Source: Mariprofundus ferrooxydans PV-1
GTDB taxonomy: Bacteria; Pseudomonadota; Zetaproteobacteria; Mariprofundales; Mariprofundaceae
Direction: 5' to 3'
Length of the DNA: 64,000 nucleotides
Assembly (NCBI RefSeq): GCF_000153765.1
Contig: NZ_DS022295.1
Coordinates: 566,887 to 630,886, forward strand
Shown here: in pieces, positions 26,030-35,410 of the stretch
How the letters are laid out: every line of letters starts with the position of its first letter
Position numbering within the stretch: the first letter of the stretch is position 1
Translations under genes and position numbers: made by a program
The notes under the pieces: generated by a model
What the model saw: the letters and a program-made list of their open reading frames with translations, nothing else
Databases searched by the model: none
What the model was told of the DNA's origin: nothing

Positions 26030-27901
26030 TCATTCACCTGAAATCCCCGCGGCAATGGCTCGGCTCAGTTCAATCACATCCAGCGGTTTATTCAGCATCA
26101 ACTGATGTTCGGGCATCAGTTCACTGGTTATATCATGATCCCGGTCATACCCGCTGACAAAAATGATACGGGCCTCTTTGTTGAGAGCCATAATGCGTTT
26201 TGCCGCTGCCACGCCACCAAGCACAGGCATCACCACATCCATTAACACCAGTGCAATGCCATCGCCATGTTCGCGGTAGAGTCTGATCGCTTCAATACCG
26301 TTAACAGCCGTCATCACCCGATAACCCAGCTGTGTAAGCAGTGCCTCGTGAGCTTCCAGCAGTGCCCGGTCGTCATCGACCAGCAAAATCATCTCATCAT
26401 GCCCCTGTACGACCTGATCCGGCGGCATCGCAGTGGTAACATCCGACTCCTCTTCGTGAGCTAGCGGAAAATAGAGTGAAAAAGATGTGCCTTTGCCCGG
26501 TTGGCTGGTAACATCAATAACGCCGTGATGAGTTCGCATGGCACCATATATCATGGCAAGTCCCAGCCCCGTCCCTTTTCCCGCCTGCTTGGTTGTATAA
26601 AAGGGTTCGAAAATACGAGGCAGCATATCAGCCTGAATGCCCACACCGTTATCAGCAACCGTCAGTAGTGCATAGCTACGCAGTTCAGCCTGCGGGTGAG
26701 TGTTTACAAAAGATGCATCCGCCTGAAAATCGCTCAGCGCCACTCGAATCATCGGCGAGGATACTGTGGTCACTGCATCGCGGGCATTATTCATCAGGTT
26801 CATCAGCATCTGTTGAATCTGGGTGGCATTGCCATTGATATAGAGCGCCTTGTGACCCATGTGCTGCTCACAGTGGATATGCTCTTCGATCGATACCCTC
26901 GCCAGCTTATAGGCTTCGCCGAGAAAGCTGCGCAGATCAAACTGTGATAATTCAACGGAATCCCTGCGCGCAAAGGTAAGCAGTTGCTTGATCATATCTG
27001 CCGCATGCACCACCAGATCCCCGATTTTAGCGAGTCTTTGTTGAGCCTGCTCAGAGTGGACATCCCGTTGCATCAGATACAAATTGGCTGTAATGCCGGA
27101 AAGCATATTATTGAAATCGTGCGCAATGCCGCCAACCAGTGTACCGACCGCCTCCATGCGTTGTGCGTGTTCGAATTTTTTCTCGCTATTGCGCATGGCG
27201 GTCAGCGCTTTCTCTTTTTCCACCACCTCTTCACTCAGGCGGCTATTGGTCGCCTGCAACTGGCTGACACGCTCCCGTATGTCATTTTCCAGCCTTGCAT
27301 TGACTTCAGATAACTCCTGCTGACTCTCCTTAAGCTGCCTGTTCAATTGCTCCATCATCACGTACTGCTTCTCATTACGCACCTGCAGCACGCAGGCAAG
27401 CAGTGTGAAGTAGAGATACATAACCGGTGCAAGAACCAACGTATCACGGCTGTAGGGCAAGTGAATCAGCCCCATTGCATGCATCACAACAGACACAGCA
27501 ATCAGAAGTGCATAGGCGCCTAGCCAGATCCAGCCACTGCGTACGCCCATGATGAGAAAAGCCAGAAACGGGAAGCCGAGCGACCAGTAAATACCGACAC
27601 TGCCAATACCACCGGCCCATGTAAGAGAGGCGAACACCGAGATACAGAGCAGCATCAGTACTTCATGAATATAGGACAACATCTGACCACGTCGGGTCTG
27701 ATACCAATATATGGCCAGAATAATGACTGCGGTAAGCTGAATAATGGCCAGCTGCTCAAATCCGGCGATTGCATTGACGACTGTGAAAATAGCGGCAATG
27801 GGAATAGATATGCCGATCAACTGAATCATGGAGTCCCGATCCGCCTGTGGATGTTCATCCAGCGGGCGGTAACCGACAAGCAGCCTGCGCATGCTCGTCA
27901 T
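26030..27901 (-). CDS. Membrane-bound hybrid sensor histidine kinase with C-terminal receiver
   Basis: A 623-aa hybrid kinase. Six or so hydrophobic segments occupy residues 28-173, with no large periplasmic loop. A coiled coil runs from about 180 to 240. HisKA has His261 in GGIAHDFNNMLSG, and the ATPase domain has NNARDAV (371-377), DNGVGI (417-422) and GKGTGLGLAM. The receiver domain (about 503-620) has the acidic pair at 509-511 and phosphoacceptor Asp555 (LVLMDVVMP). It starts 12 bp after the AGCS symporter gene on the same strand. The output partner is not adjacent. Its signal is unknown; coupling to alanine or sodium uptake is only a guess. Confidence 0.9.
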   Translation of the reverse strand: MTSMRRLLVGYRPLDEHPQADRDSMIQLIGISIPIAAIFTVVNAIAGFEQLAIIQLTAVIILAIYWYQTRRGQMLSYIHEVLMLLCISVFASLTWAGGIGSVGIYWSLGFPFLAFLIMGVRSGWIWLGAYALLIAVSVVMHAMGLIHLPYSRDTLVLAPVMYLYFTLLACVLQVRNEKQYVMMEQLNRQLKESQQELSEVNARLENDIRERVSQLQATNSRLSEEVVEKEKALTAMRNSEKKFEHAQRMEAVGTLVGGIAHDFNNMLSGITANLYLMQRDVHSEQAQQRLAKIGDLVVHAADMIKQLLTFARRDSVELSQFDLRSFLGEAYKLARVSIEEHIHCEQHMGHKALYINGNATQIQQMLMNLMNNARDAVTTVSSPMIRVALSDFQADASFVNTHPQAELRSYALLTVADNGVGIQADMLPRIFEPFYTTKQAGKGTGLGLAMIYGAMRTHHGVIDVTSQPGKGTSFSLYFPLAHEEESDVTTAMPPDQVVQGHDEMILLVDDDRALLEAHEALLTQLGYRVMTAVNGIEAIRLYREHGDGIALVLMDVVMPVLGGVAAAKRIMALNKEARIIFVSGYDRDHDITSELMPEHQLMLNKPLDVIELSRAIAAGISGE

Positions 27902-27913
27902 GCCAGCTGAACC

Positions 27914-29446
27914 TTAAATCGCGTCACCATTGATGACCTCGCGGTCGAGTTCACCACTGCGCAGGCGCGCAAGGTAATCCTTCAGGGCAGCAGCCACTTT
28001 CCCCTGTAGCAGGTAAAGCGCCAGAAAGTTCGGAAAGGCCATACCCAGCAACAGCAGATCGGAAAAATCGAGAATATTGCCTGCACTGACCAGTGAGGCG
28101 AGCACGATAAACATCAGAAATATAATGCGGTATACCATCGAAAATCGTTCGCCGAACACATAGGTCCAGCAACGCTCGCCGTAATAGGACCAGGAGATCA
28201 TTGTCGAATAGGCAAACAGTACGACCGAGACGGAGAGAATGATCGGAAACCATGAAATGACCGAACCGAAAGCAACAGCCGTCAGCGCTGCACCCTTGCT
28301 GGCTTCAACCAGCGCATGATGCTCCGGTGCGTTGTAAACCCCGGTCAGTACAATCACCAGCGCTGTCATCGTACAGATAATAACGGTATCGATAAACGGC
28401 TCGTACAGGGCCACAAAACCCTGACGGATCGGATAGCGCACCGATGCGGCCGAATGGGCGATCGCAGCCGAACCGATGCCCGCCTCGCTGGAAAATGCCG
28501 CGCGCTTAAAACCCTGCACAATAACGCCCACCACACCGCCGGCCACGGCCGTCGGTGCAAATGCCCCTGTGATAATGCTCATTACTGCTGCCGGGATATC
28601 AGTAGCATGTGATATGATGATCCACAGGCAGGCCGAGAGATAAATAAAGACCATTGTCGGTACCACAGCTTCAGCTGCATGAGCGATACGCTTAATACCA
28701 CCGATAATGACCAGGCCGACAGCACCGGCCATAAATACACCGAACACCCAAGGATAGGTGGTGAAAAACGGCAGCTCATTCTGCACGGCCCCCAGCGCCT
28801 GAGACACCTGAAAGGCATTACCGCCGCCAAAGGATGCACCGACGCAGAGGACGGCGAAGAGGATAGCCAGCATCCGCCCAACTCCCGCCATACCTTTTTC
28901 GGCAAAACCCTTGGACAGGTACTCCATGGCGCCACCCATAATGCGGCCATCGCTGCGGAACTCGCGATACATCTGAGCCAGTGTCACTTCGGTAAACTTG
29001 GAGGTCATGCCGAAAAAACCGGCGATGATCATCCAGAAAGTTGCGCCGGGCCCGCCGATACTGACGGCAATCGCAACACCTGCGATATTGCCCAATCCAA
29101 CTGTGGCCGATAAAGCCGTAGTGAGTGCCTGAAACGGACTAACCTCGCCTCTGTCTTCTGGCGACTGATATTTACCGCGGATAACCCGGAGGGCATGGCC
29201 CATCATGCGCACATTGATAAAACCGAAGCGGCAGGTCAGATAGACGGCGCCGACCACCAGCCAGGCAACGATAAACGGTACCTCAGCCTCGCCAGGCATA
29301 ACATCATAAAACAGCACGCTGCCCAGATATCCGTTGAGGGAGCCGAAAAATGCATCAACGTCCGGTGCCGATTCAGCCTGTGCAAACGCCAGTTGTGCCG
29401 GCAGCAGCAACGATAACAGGATGATAGGCCTGAATAATTGTTTCAT
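27914..29446 (-). CDS. Sodium:alanine symporter (AGCS family)
   Basis: A 510-aa transporter of the alanine or glycine:cation symporter family, with about eleven membrane helices. The signatures GLGNIAGVAIAVSIGGPGATFW (in two parts near 115-138) and GSAAIAHSAA are present, and the N terminus carries a cleavable-looking leader (PAQLAFAQAES), seen in some members. GGGAG-like sequence precedes the ATG. It probably drives Na+-coupled amino-acid uptake. The hybrid kinase that follows may form an operon with it. Confidence 0.93.
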   Translation of the reverse strand: MKQLFRPIILLSLLLPAQLAFAQAESAPDVDAFFGSLNGYLGSVLFYDVMPGEAEVPFIVAWLVVGAVYLTCRFGFINVRMMGHALRVIRGKYQSPEDRGEVSPFQALTTALSATVGLGNIAGVAIAVSIGGPGATFWMIIAGFFGMTSKFTEVTLAQMYREFRSDGRIMGGAMEYLSKGFAEKGMAGVGRMLAILFAVLCVGASFGGGNAFQVSQALGAVQNELPFFTTYPWVFGVFMAGAVGLVIIGGIKRIAHAAEAVVPTMVFIYLSACLWIIISHATDIPAAVMSIITGAFAPTAVAGGVVGVIVQGFKRAAFSSEAGIGSAAIAHSAASVRYPIRQGFVALYEPFIDTVIICTMTALVIVLTGVYNAPEHHALVEASKGAALTAVAFGSVISWFPIILSVSVVLFAYSTMISWSYYGERCWTYVFGERFSMVYRIIFLMFIVLASLVSAGNILDFSDLLLLGMAFPNFLALYLLQGKVAAALKDYLARLRSGELDREVINGDAI

Positions 29447-29536
29447 ATAATGTTCTCCCGTCCAGCGTTAATCCTGCCGGAAAACAGGCACTTTCGCTAC
29501 GTCTGAGCCCCCCATTCGAGTTTACCTGTCTGACAA

Positions 29537-29953
29537 CTAGCGCATCTGGTGGTAATTCTGTTGCCCCCGTTGCACATCCGTTACCGGAGAGGCAACGGGT
29601 GCGAATGCCAGGAAAACCAGTGCTACGAGCCCTAATATGCCAATTGCTATTCTATAATTTTTTTCAGCCGAGGCTTTGCCTGTCACGACACTTTTAATGA
29701 ATTTCAGATGTGTAATCAAATGCGCAGACATCAGCATCAGGAAAGTAACTGACAGATAAAAATGTATATCACCCCAGTCATGCCGCGTCAGATACCATAC
29801 CTCATCCCCGCCACTTCTTGGTGGCAATGTGAATTTGAGCAACGTGCCGGTAGAGATCATCAGTGTTAATGCAGTAAATGAAAGCAGATCGACAACCTTT
29901 ATGAGCATTGAATGATTCATGATTTCAGCAACAAGGAAATGCGGATTTTGCAT
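29537..29953 (-). CDS. Small membrane protein, DUF4405/cytochrome-b-like
   Basis: A 138-aa protein with three hydrophobic segments (about 17-40, 68-84, 103-121). The pattern DWGDIHFYLSVTFLMLMSAHLITHLKF, with histidines on two helices, is that of DUF4405 cytochrome-b-type proteins, where paired histidines bind heme. The start is uncertain: ATG at 29953 or ATG at 29920, neither with a strong ribosome site. It is too short for a full cytochrome b561. A role in membrane electron transfer is inferred. Confidence 0.65.
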   Translation of the reverse strand: MQNPHFLVAEIMNHSMLIKVVDLLSFTALTLMISTGTLLKFTLPPRSGGDEVWYLTRHDWGDIHFYLSVTFLMLMSAHLITHLKFIKSVVTGKASAEKNYRIAIGILGLVALVFLAFAPVASPVTDVQRGQQNYHQMR

Positions 29954-30074
29954 AGGATTGGCATCATGTATTTCCCCCTGTAGTCATACGTTACCGTAGG
30001 TGATGCTCATTATCCAACATCACCCCGTTCTCACAAGCTATAGTGGTACGTCGTAGACAGAACGAATATATCAA

Positions 30075-30740
30075 TCAGGCCGCATACCAGAGAATCGCAA
30101 AGTAGTGACATGTGGTTCCACCGATAACAAAGAGATGCCAGGTCAGGTGCCCGTAGCGCAGCTTCGCATCTGTTGCAAAGAACACCACGCCTATGGTGTA
30201 AAGCAAGCCTCCGGCAACCAACCAGAGCTGCCCCGCTGCTGGCAGCCTGGCAAGCAACGGATTCACCGCAAGAACGATAATCCAGCCCATGAACAGATAG
30301 AGGCTGGTAGAGATAATGGGATGGGGCTTTTTTTCGAATACCTTCAGCGCAACTCCTGCACAGGCAAGGCCCCAGACGAGAGCGAACAATGTCCAGCCCC
30401 AGGCTCCCTTCAGTACCCCGAGAGTGAACGGAGTGTAAGTGCCTGCAATGAGAAGGAATATCGCGGAGTGCTCGATGACCCTGAAGAGATCCTTGGTCTT
30501 GCCCGGTGCAAGTGCGTGGTACACGGTGGATGAGAGATAAAGAAATATGGCCGTCGCGGAAAAGACACAGGTGCCGACTACCTGAGCTGTGCCTCCCTGC
30601 TGCACCGCATGCATGATGAGAAAAGGCGCCCCGACCAGCATGGCAACCAGCGCCATCCCGTGGCTGATACTGTTCGCGAGCTCTTCCCCTCGCGATTGCC
30701 CGCGTGAGGAGCCTGTCATATCAATCGTGCCTGATCCCAT
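30075..30740 (-). CDS. Hemolysin III family membrane protein (TrhA/YqfA-like)
   Basis: A 221-aa protein with seven membrane helices, of the HlyIII/PAQR superfamily. The conserved zinc-site residues are visible in NSISHGMA, SSTVYHAL and the C-terminal HLFVIGGTTCHYF. In other bacteria the YqfA/TrhA group affects membrane energetics and fatty-acid balance rather than lysing cells. The ATG at 30740 is chosen over a TTG nine bases upstream. It is a single gene. Confidence 0.88.
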   Translation of the reverse strand: MGSGTIDMTGSSRGQSRGEELANSISHGMALVAMLVGAPFLIMHAVQQGGTAQVVGTCVFSATAIFLYLSSTVYHALAPGKTKDLFRVIEHSAIFLLIAGTYTPFTLGVLKGAWGWTLFALVWGLACAGVALKVFEKKPHPIISTSLYLFMGWIIVLAVNPLLARLPAAGQLWLVAGGLLYTIGVVFFATDAKLRYGHLTWHLFVIGGTTCHYFAILWYAA

Positions 30741-30877
30741 TGATACCAATTCCCATAATTAACTCATCGGATTATCGTAGAATGGCGCAATCCAGCATAT
30801 TCGGCAATGGATTGATTGATATTCGGGGCTGACGAATTACTCCGGCTCAGGGTCTGTTCTTGTTGGAGAACTATCGC

Positions 30878-30910
30878 GCGAATAAAAGCCATACCATGGC
30901 TTTTATTCGC
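30878..30910. terminator. Perfect 15-bp hairpin at the end of the DinG-like gene
   Basis: 30878-30892 and 30896-30910 are perfect reverse complements around a 3-base loop. The stop codon of the helicase gene lies inside the stem. Without a long T-run it is not a textbook terminator. The AAAA/TTTT-rich arms could work in both directions. Confidence 0.55.
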
Positions 30911-32765
30911 TTGCTTCTTCGAAGAACCAGCGGACATCGGCGAGATCGTCGCGGATGGGGGCCGGCGGGAGATTATGTACCGCTTCGCGACCATAGGCTT
31001 TGTGGTAGAGGCGTGAATCGAGCAGTGCCATGACGCCGCGATCATCTTCGCTGCGAATCAGGCGACCGGCACCCTGTCTGAGGGTGGCGATGGCTTCGGG
31101 CAGCTGGATATCACGGAAACCGCTGCCCCCCTGCTCTTCACAGCGGCGGATACGCGCCTGCAGCAACGGATCATTGGGTGGTGCAAACGGCATTTTATCG
31201 ATGATCACCATGCTCAGCGATTCGCCCGGCACATCCACGCCCTCCCAGAAACTGCGCGTGCCGCACAACACTGAATGGGTATCGGCCCGGAAGGCATCGA
31301 GAATGGCATCGCGACTACCGGACTCACCCTGAATCAGCACGTCCCACGGCAGCCGGCGGGCCAGCTCCGGCGCGACCTGCTTGAGCATCGACCAGGCAGT
31401 GAACAGCACAAATGCGCGTCCGCGCGATGCACGCAGCAGCGTCTCGATCTCGTCGGTCATGGTGGCTACAGCACCCGGTGAGCGGGAATCCGGCATATGG
31501 CGCGGCAGGTAAATCATCGCCTGCTGTGCATAATCAAACGGCGACGGATGGAAGCACTCCTCGGCATCGGCAAGCCCCAGACGATTGCGTGCATAATCAA
31601 ATGAACCGGAGACACGCAACGTCGCGGAAAGTAAGATAAATGCCGCCTGACGACTCCACAGATGTTTGGCCAGAACGGGGCCTGTTTCTACCGGCGCAAC
31701 GGTATAGCGCGTAAGCTCACCCTCCCCTTCCGACCAGCCGACAAAACCATCGCCGGGCTTTTTCACCATGGCGATCTCTTCCGCCAGTTGTTCCGCCCGC
31801 TCGGCCAACCGCGTCAGCGGCTCACTACGCTCCCGGCGCAGATCTGACAGCTTGAGCATATCACCCCAGGCCTCTTCCAGTGCTTCCAGACCGCTCTCCA
31901 GCCAGGCCTCCAGCACTACCCGCCCCTGTTCAACGATATCTTTTTTCAGTGCCGGCTCATCACCCATCGCTTCGAGCTCAGCCTGCATATCATTCAGCCA
32001 CTGGATAAAGTTCATACGCGTTAACTGTATGCCGAAATGCTGGCCGGCCAGTTGCGGTAGCGAATGGGCTTCATCGAGCACATAGACATCGAAGGCCGGC
32101 AACACTTCACCGAAATCGCCGGATTTGAGTGCCGCATCGGCCAGCAGCAGACTGTGATTGGTCACCACAATGTCCGCACCCTGCGCCTTCTGCCTCGCCT
32201 TCATCAGCGGGCAGTGTTCAAACTCGGCGCATTTGGAACCGGCACACTGATCGGCCGTGGCCGTAATCATCGCACCGATACCTTTGGCAAACGGATCAAA
32301 CGGCAGAGCAGCCAGATCTCCGTCCTGCGTCTTGCGCGACCAGTCCAGCACCTTGAGCATGGTTTTCTGTGCCCACAGCTCCACCTGCGGACTGGATATA
32401 TGGGTTTTCAGCCGCTGCGGACAGAGGTAGTTGGAGCGTCCTTTCAGCAGCGCCACGCGTCGTTTGGCCCCCAGAGCCTTTTGTACGGCCGGCAGATCAC
32501 GATGCACCAGCTGATCCTGCAGGGAGCGGGTATGAGTGGATATCAATACCTTATCGGATGAGCGCAGCGCGGGGATCAGATAAGCCAGCGTTTTACCAGT
32601 GCCTGTTTCCGCCTCTGCCAACAGACGACTGCCACTTACGATACAGCCGGCAATTTCGCCGGCCAGTTTGATCTGCTCCTCTCGCCGGCCATAGCCCGGC
32701 AACTGCTCATCAAGCAGACCGCCGCGCTCAAAATCGCGGCTTACCCGCCGGCCCAGATCACCCAT
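30903..32765 (-). CDS. DinG/YoaA-type ATP-dependent DNA helicase (XPD-like)
   Basis: A 620-aa superfamily 2 5'-3' helicase of the DinG/YoaA branch, acting in DNA repair. Walker A is AETGTGKTLAYL near 50-61, and the DEAH box is VLDEAHSLP. Four cysteines (three clear in QCAGSKCAEFEHC and one more distant) may hold the 4Fe-4S cluster typical of XPD-like helicases. The late motifs include GTRSFWEGVDVPGE and QGAGRLIRSEDDRG. It starts 15 bp after oppF on the same strand, so it may be co-transcribed with the ABC ATPase genes. Confidence 0.92.
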   Translation of the reverse strand: MGDLGRRVSRDFERGGLLDEQLPGYGRREEQIKLAGEIAGCIVSGSRLLAEAETGTGKTLAYLIPALRSSDKVLISTHTRSLQDQLVHRDLPAVQKALGAKRRVALLKGRSNYLCPQRLKTHISSPQVELWAQKTMLKVLDWSRKTQDGDLAALPFDPFAKGIGAMITATADQCAGSKCAEFEHCPLMKARQKAQGADIVVTNHSLLLADAALKSGDFGEVLPAFDVYVLDEAHSLPQLAGQHFGIQLTRMNFIQWLNDMQAELEAMGDEPALKKDIVEQGRVVLEAWLESGLEALEEAWGDMLKLSDLRRERSEPLTRLAERAEQLAEEIAMVKKPGDGFVGWSEGEGELTRYTVAPVETGPVLAKHLWSRQAAFILLSATLRVSGSFDYARNRLGLADAEECFHPSPFDYAQQAMIYLPRHMPDSRSPGAVATMTDEIETLLRASRGRAFVLFTAWSMLKQVAPELARRLPWDVLIQGESGSRDAILDAFRADTHSVLCGTRSFWEGVDVPGESLSMVIIDKMPFAPPNDPLLQARIRRCEEQGGSGFRDIQLPEAIATLRQGAGRLIRSEDDRGVMALLDSRLYHKAYGREAVHNLPPAPIRDDLADVRWFFEEASE

Positions 32766-32780
32766 GCATCACCACCTTTT

Positions 32781-33731
32781 TCACCGACAGGGGTGCAAGC
32801 AGGCATAACCCTCTGCATTAAGGCGGCAGTCAAAGTTGGCGCAGTCGGCCTGCACCCGCGGACAACGCAGTTGAAACGGACAACCGGAACCAGCCACGCC
32901 TTCATCGGCAGCAACCGGTACGCTATCCAGCGCCCGTTCAGCAGGATGGGCAATGGGACGCGCATCCAGCAAGGCTTGCGTATAGGGATGCCGACAACGG
33001 CCAAACACCGTTTCTGCACTGCCTGTCTCAACAATGCGACCGGCAAACATGACAGCTACACGGTCGGCAATATGGCGCACCACCGACAGATCGTGCGAAA
33101 TAAACAGATAGGAGAGCCCGCGATCGCGCTGTAACTTGTTGAGCAGGTTCAGAATTTGCGCCTGCACCGATACATCCAACGCCGATACCGGCTCATCCAG
33201 CACCAGCACTTTCGGCTCCACGACCAGAGCGCGGGCTATGCCGATACGCTGACGCTGACCACCGGAAAACTGGTGCGGATAACGATCCATGCCCGAATCA
33301 TCCAGCCCGCACAGGGCCAGTGTTTCGGCTACCCGCTGGCGCCTCTGGCTGTGAGAGAGATCGCGGTGGTGCACCCTTAAGCCTTCAGCCACCGACTCCC
33401 ATATTTTCATGCGGGGATTGAGAGAAGCGAACGGGTCCTGAAAGACCATCTGGATAAAATGACGACGGGATCTCAGCGCACGCGCACTTAGGGATGAAAC
33501 ATCCTCGCCATCCCAGAGCATCTGCCCCGAATCGATTGGTAACAGACGCATTGCCATACGCGCCGTGGTAGACTTGCCGCTGCCCGATTCACCAACAATG
33601 GCCAGTGTTTCTCCGGCGGCCAGCTCAAATGAGGCATCAATCACCGCCCTCTTCTCGCCGGTGACGGCGCGAAACATGCCACCACCGGAGAAGCTTTTAT
33701 GCAGGTTGGCAGCGGTCAGTATTGGCGTCAT
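32781..33731 (-). CDS. Oligopeptide/dipeptide ABC transporter ATPase (OppF/DppF-like)
   Basis: A 316-aa ABC ATPase with Walker A GESGSGKST, the LSGGQ-type signature FSGGQRQR, Walker B VLVLDEPVSALD and the H-loop FISHDL. The C-terminal extension with a cysteine-rich CPFQLRCPRVQADC segment is typical of Opp/Dpp ATPases and may bind an Fe-S cluster. It overlaps the oppD-like gene by 4 bp (ATGA). No permease or binding protein genes are adjacent. Confidence 0.92.
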   Translation of the reverse strand: MTPILTAANLHKSFSGGGMFRAVTGEKRAVIDASFELAAGETLAIVGESGSGKSTTARMAMRLLPIDSGQMLWDGEDVSSLSARALRSRRHFIQMVFQDPFASLNPRMKIWESVAEGLRVHHRDLSHSQRRQRVAETLALCGLDDSGMDRYPHQFSGGQRQRIGIARALVVEPKVLVLDEPVSALDVSVQAQILNLLNKLQRDRGLSYLFISHDLSVVRHIADRVAVMFAGRIVETGSAETVFGRCRHPYTQALLDARPIAHPAERALDSVPVAADEGVAGSGCPFQLRCPRVQADCANFDCRLNAEGYACLHPCR

Positions 33732-34696
33732 TGTCCGACCTCCGGCACATGCAGGCAGCGGGCAATATGCTCTCCACTTCTCCAGGCCTTCGCGGCCACA
33801 GGCGCCTGACAGGCGTTATCAGCCAATGCACAGCGCGGGGCAAAATGACAACCGGCCGGCCAGCGACCCGGCGGTGGCACCTGCCCGCCAATCACAGGCA
33901 TCAACACTCCCGGTTCCGACACTTCCGGTCTGCAGCCCATCAGCGCACGCGTATATGGGTGCGCCGGATGATCGAAGATCTCTTTTACCGGCCCTGCTTC
34001 AACGATCTGGCCGGCATACATCACCGCCACCTGGTCACACATCTCCGCCACCAGCCCGAAATCATGCGTCACCAGTAACAGGCCGAGATTGCGCTTTTTC
34101 TGCAGGTTCAGCAGCAGCGCGATAATGCGTTTTTGAACCGATACATCGAGCGCCGTGGTCGGCTCATCGGCAATGATATAATCGGGATCGGCTGCCATCG
34201 CCATGGCAATAAGCACGCGCTGGCGCATACCGCCGGAGAGCGCATCCGGATACTGCGCCAGCAACTGCTCCGCATCCTGCATGCCGACATCCTGCAGCAG
34301 ACCAATCGCCCGTGCGCGGGCCTGTCGTTTATCCATATCCAGATGCAGGCGGATCACCTCAATCAGCTGGCTGCCGACAGAAAACACCGGATTGAGTGCC
34401 GTCATCGGCTCCTGGAATATCATCGCGATGCGACCGCCCCGTATGTGTCGCAGTGTTTCGTCATCCATACTGAACAGACTTTGTCTGTCAATCAGGATAT
34501 CACCGCCAGCTTTCGTCACGCCCTGATGTTCGCCCAGTCGCAACATGGCCTGGGCCGTCATCGATTTACCGCAGCCGGACTCCCCTACCAGACCCAGCAC
34601 AGACCCCGCCTTTAGTTTCAATGAAACCCCGGAGACCGCTTCAACGGATTCACCCTGAATGGATACAGAAAGAGAGAGATCGGACACTTCAAGCAT
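33728..34696 (-). CDS. Oligopeptide/dipeptide ABC transporter ATPase (OppD/DppD-like)
   Basis: A 322-aa ABC ATPase: Walker A GESGCGKSM, signature LSGGMRQR, Walker B YIIADEPTTALD, H-loop VTHDFG, and the oligo_HPY-type C-terminal part with HPYTRALMGCRPE. The Walker A has Met where Thr/Ser is followed by Thr in many homologues, which is common in this branch. With the following gene it forms the two ATPases of a peptide or nickel importer; the membrane subunits must be encoded elsewhere. Confidence 0.92.
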   Translation of the reverse strand: MLEVSDLSLSVSIQGESVEAVSGVSLKLKAGSVLGLVGESGCGKSMTAQAMLRLGEHQGVTKAGGDILIDRQSLFSMDDETLRHIRGGRIAMIFQEPMTALNPVFSVGSQLIEVIRLHLDMDKRQARARAIGLLQDVGMQDAEQLLAQYPDALSGGMRQRVLIAMAMAADPDYIIADEPTTALDVSVQKRIIALLLNLQKKRNLGLLLVTHDFGLVAEMCDQVAVMYAGQIVEAGPVKEIFDHPAHPYTRALMGCRPEVSEPGVLMPVIGGQVPPPGRWPAGCHFAPRCALADNACQAPVAAKAWRSGEHIARCLHVPEVGQ

Positions 34697-34794
34697 GGCG
34701 GCAGTGTGACCGATGCGCTACGCCCTTTCCAGCACAATCATGCAGGCACCCCGACAAGCTGCCTGCCACTTTCACCGCGATACAGTTTCAGCAT

Positions 34795-35280
34795 TCAGCC
34801 CGGGGGAAACTGCTCTGCCAGCCTGTCCGGAACCTCGCCCTTATTCACCAGCTGCAAAGCCCCCGCTTCAAACACGACGGTAACCATGACAGCCAGCAAC
34901 GTTGGTAACACGGCAATGCGCGAAATAGCTGTAAACATGATCTCAGCCATGCGGGCATCTGCGGCAGCCTGACTGATTAACCACCCTGCGAGCATCAGCA
35001 CGGCCGTGATGCCATAGCCCCCCATCAGCCACAGACAGCGCCTGAAAGAGAGGCGCCAATGCATATCGACAAACCACGCCGTCGTTTTTGTTGAGCGCAG
35101 ATATATGTAGACAATGACGGAGAGCGAACAAAACAGCGGTATCAGAAAACCGTACATGCCGACATTGAGCACGATAGCGGCCGGTGTCATCAACAGGTTG
35201 AAAAAGAATATGTTGAGCACAAACAGATTATGCGGAGTACGCGCCCGCTTCTTTTCCGCATCACTAACCTGATAATCCAT
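34795..35280 (-). CDS. Uncharacterised four-helix membrane protein
   Basis: A 161-aa protein I do not recognise. It has hydrophobic segments at about 18-36, 40-57, 83-105 and 118-145, a basic N terminus (AEKKRARTPHNLF) and no obvious active-site motif. The start at 35280 is set by GGGAG seven or so bases before it; a longer frame to 35316 has no ribosome site. It lies between fumC and the oppD-like gene on the same strand. Confidence 0.65.
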   Translation of the reverse strand: MDYQVSDAEKKRARTPHNLFVLNIFFFNLLMTPAAIVLNVGMYGFLIPLFCSLSVIVYIYLRSTKTTAWFVDMHWRLSFRRCLWLMGGYGITAVLMLAGWLISQAAADARMAEIMFTAISRIAVLPTLLAVMVTVVFEAGALQLVNKGEVPDRLAEQFPPG

Positions 35281-35410
35281 GCGCTCTCCCGGCCTGTGAC
35301 AGCCACAGGGCATCATTCATTGATTGCCTTGATCATTTAACCAACAGCATATATTCCCTTTTCGGCAGCCTGCCCAATGAAATCCGGCATCAAACGCCCG
35401 TGCTGAAACA

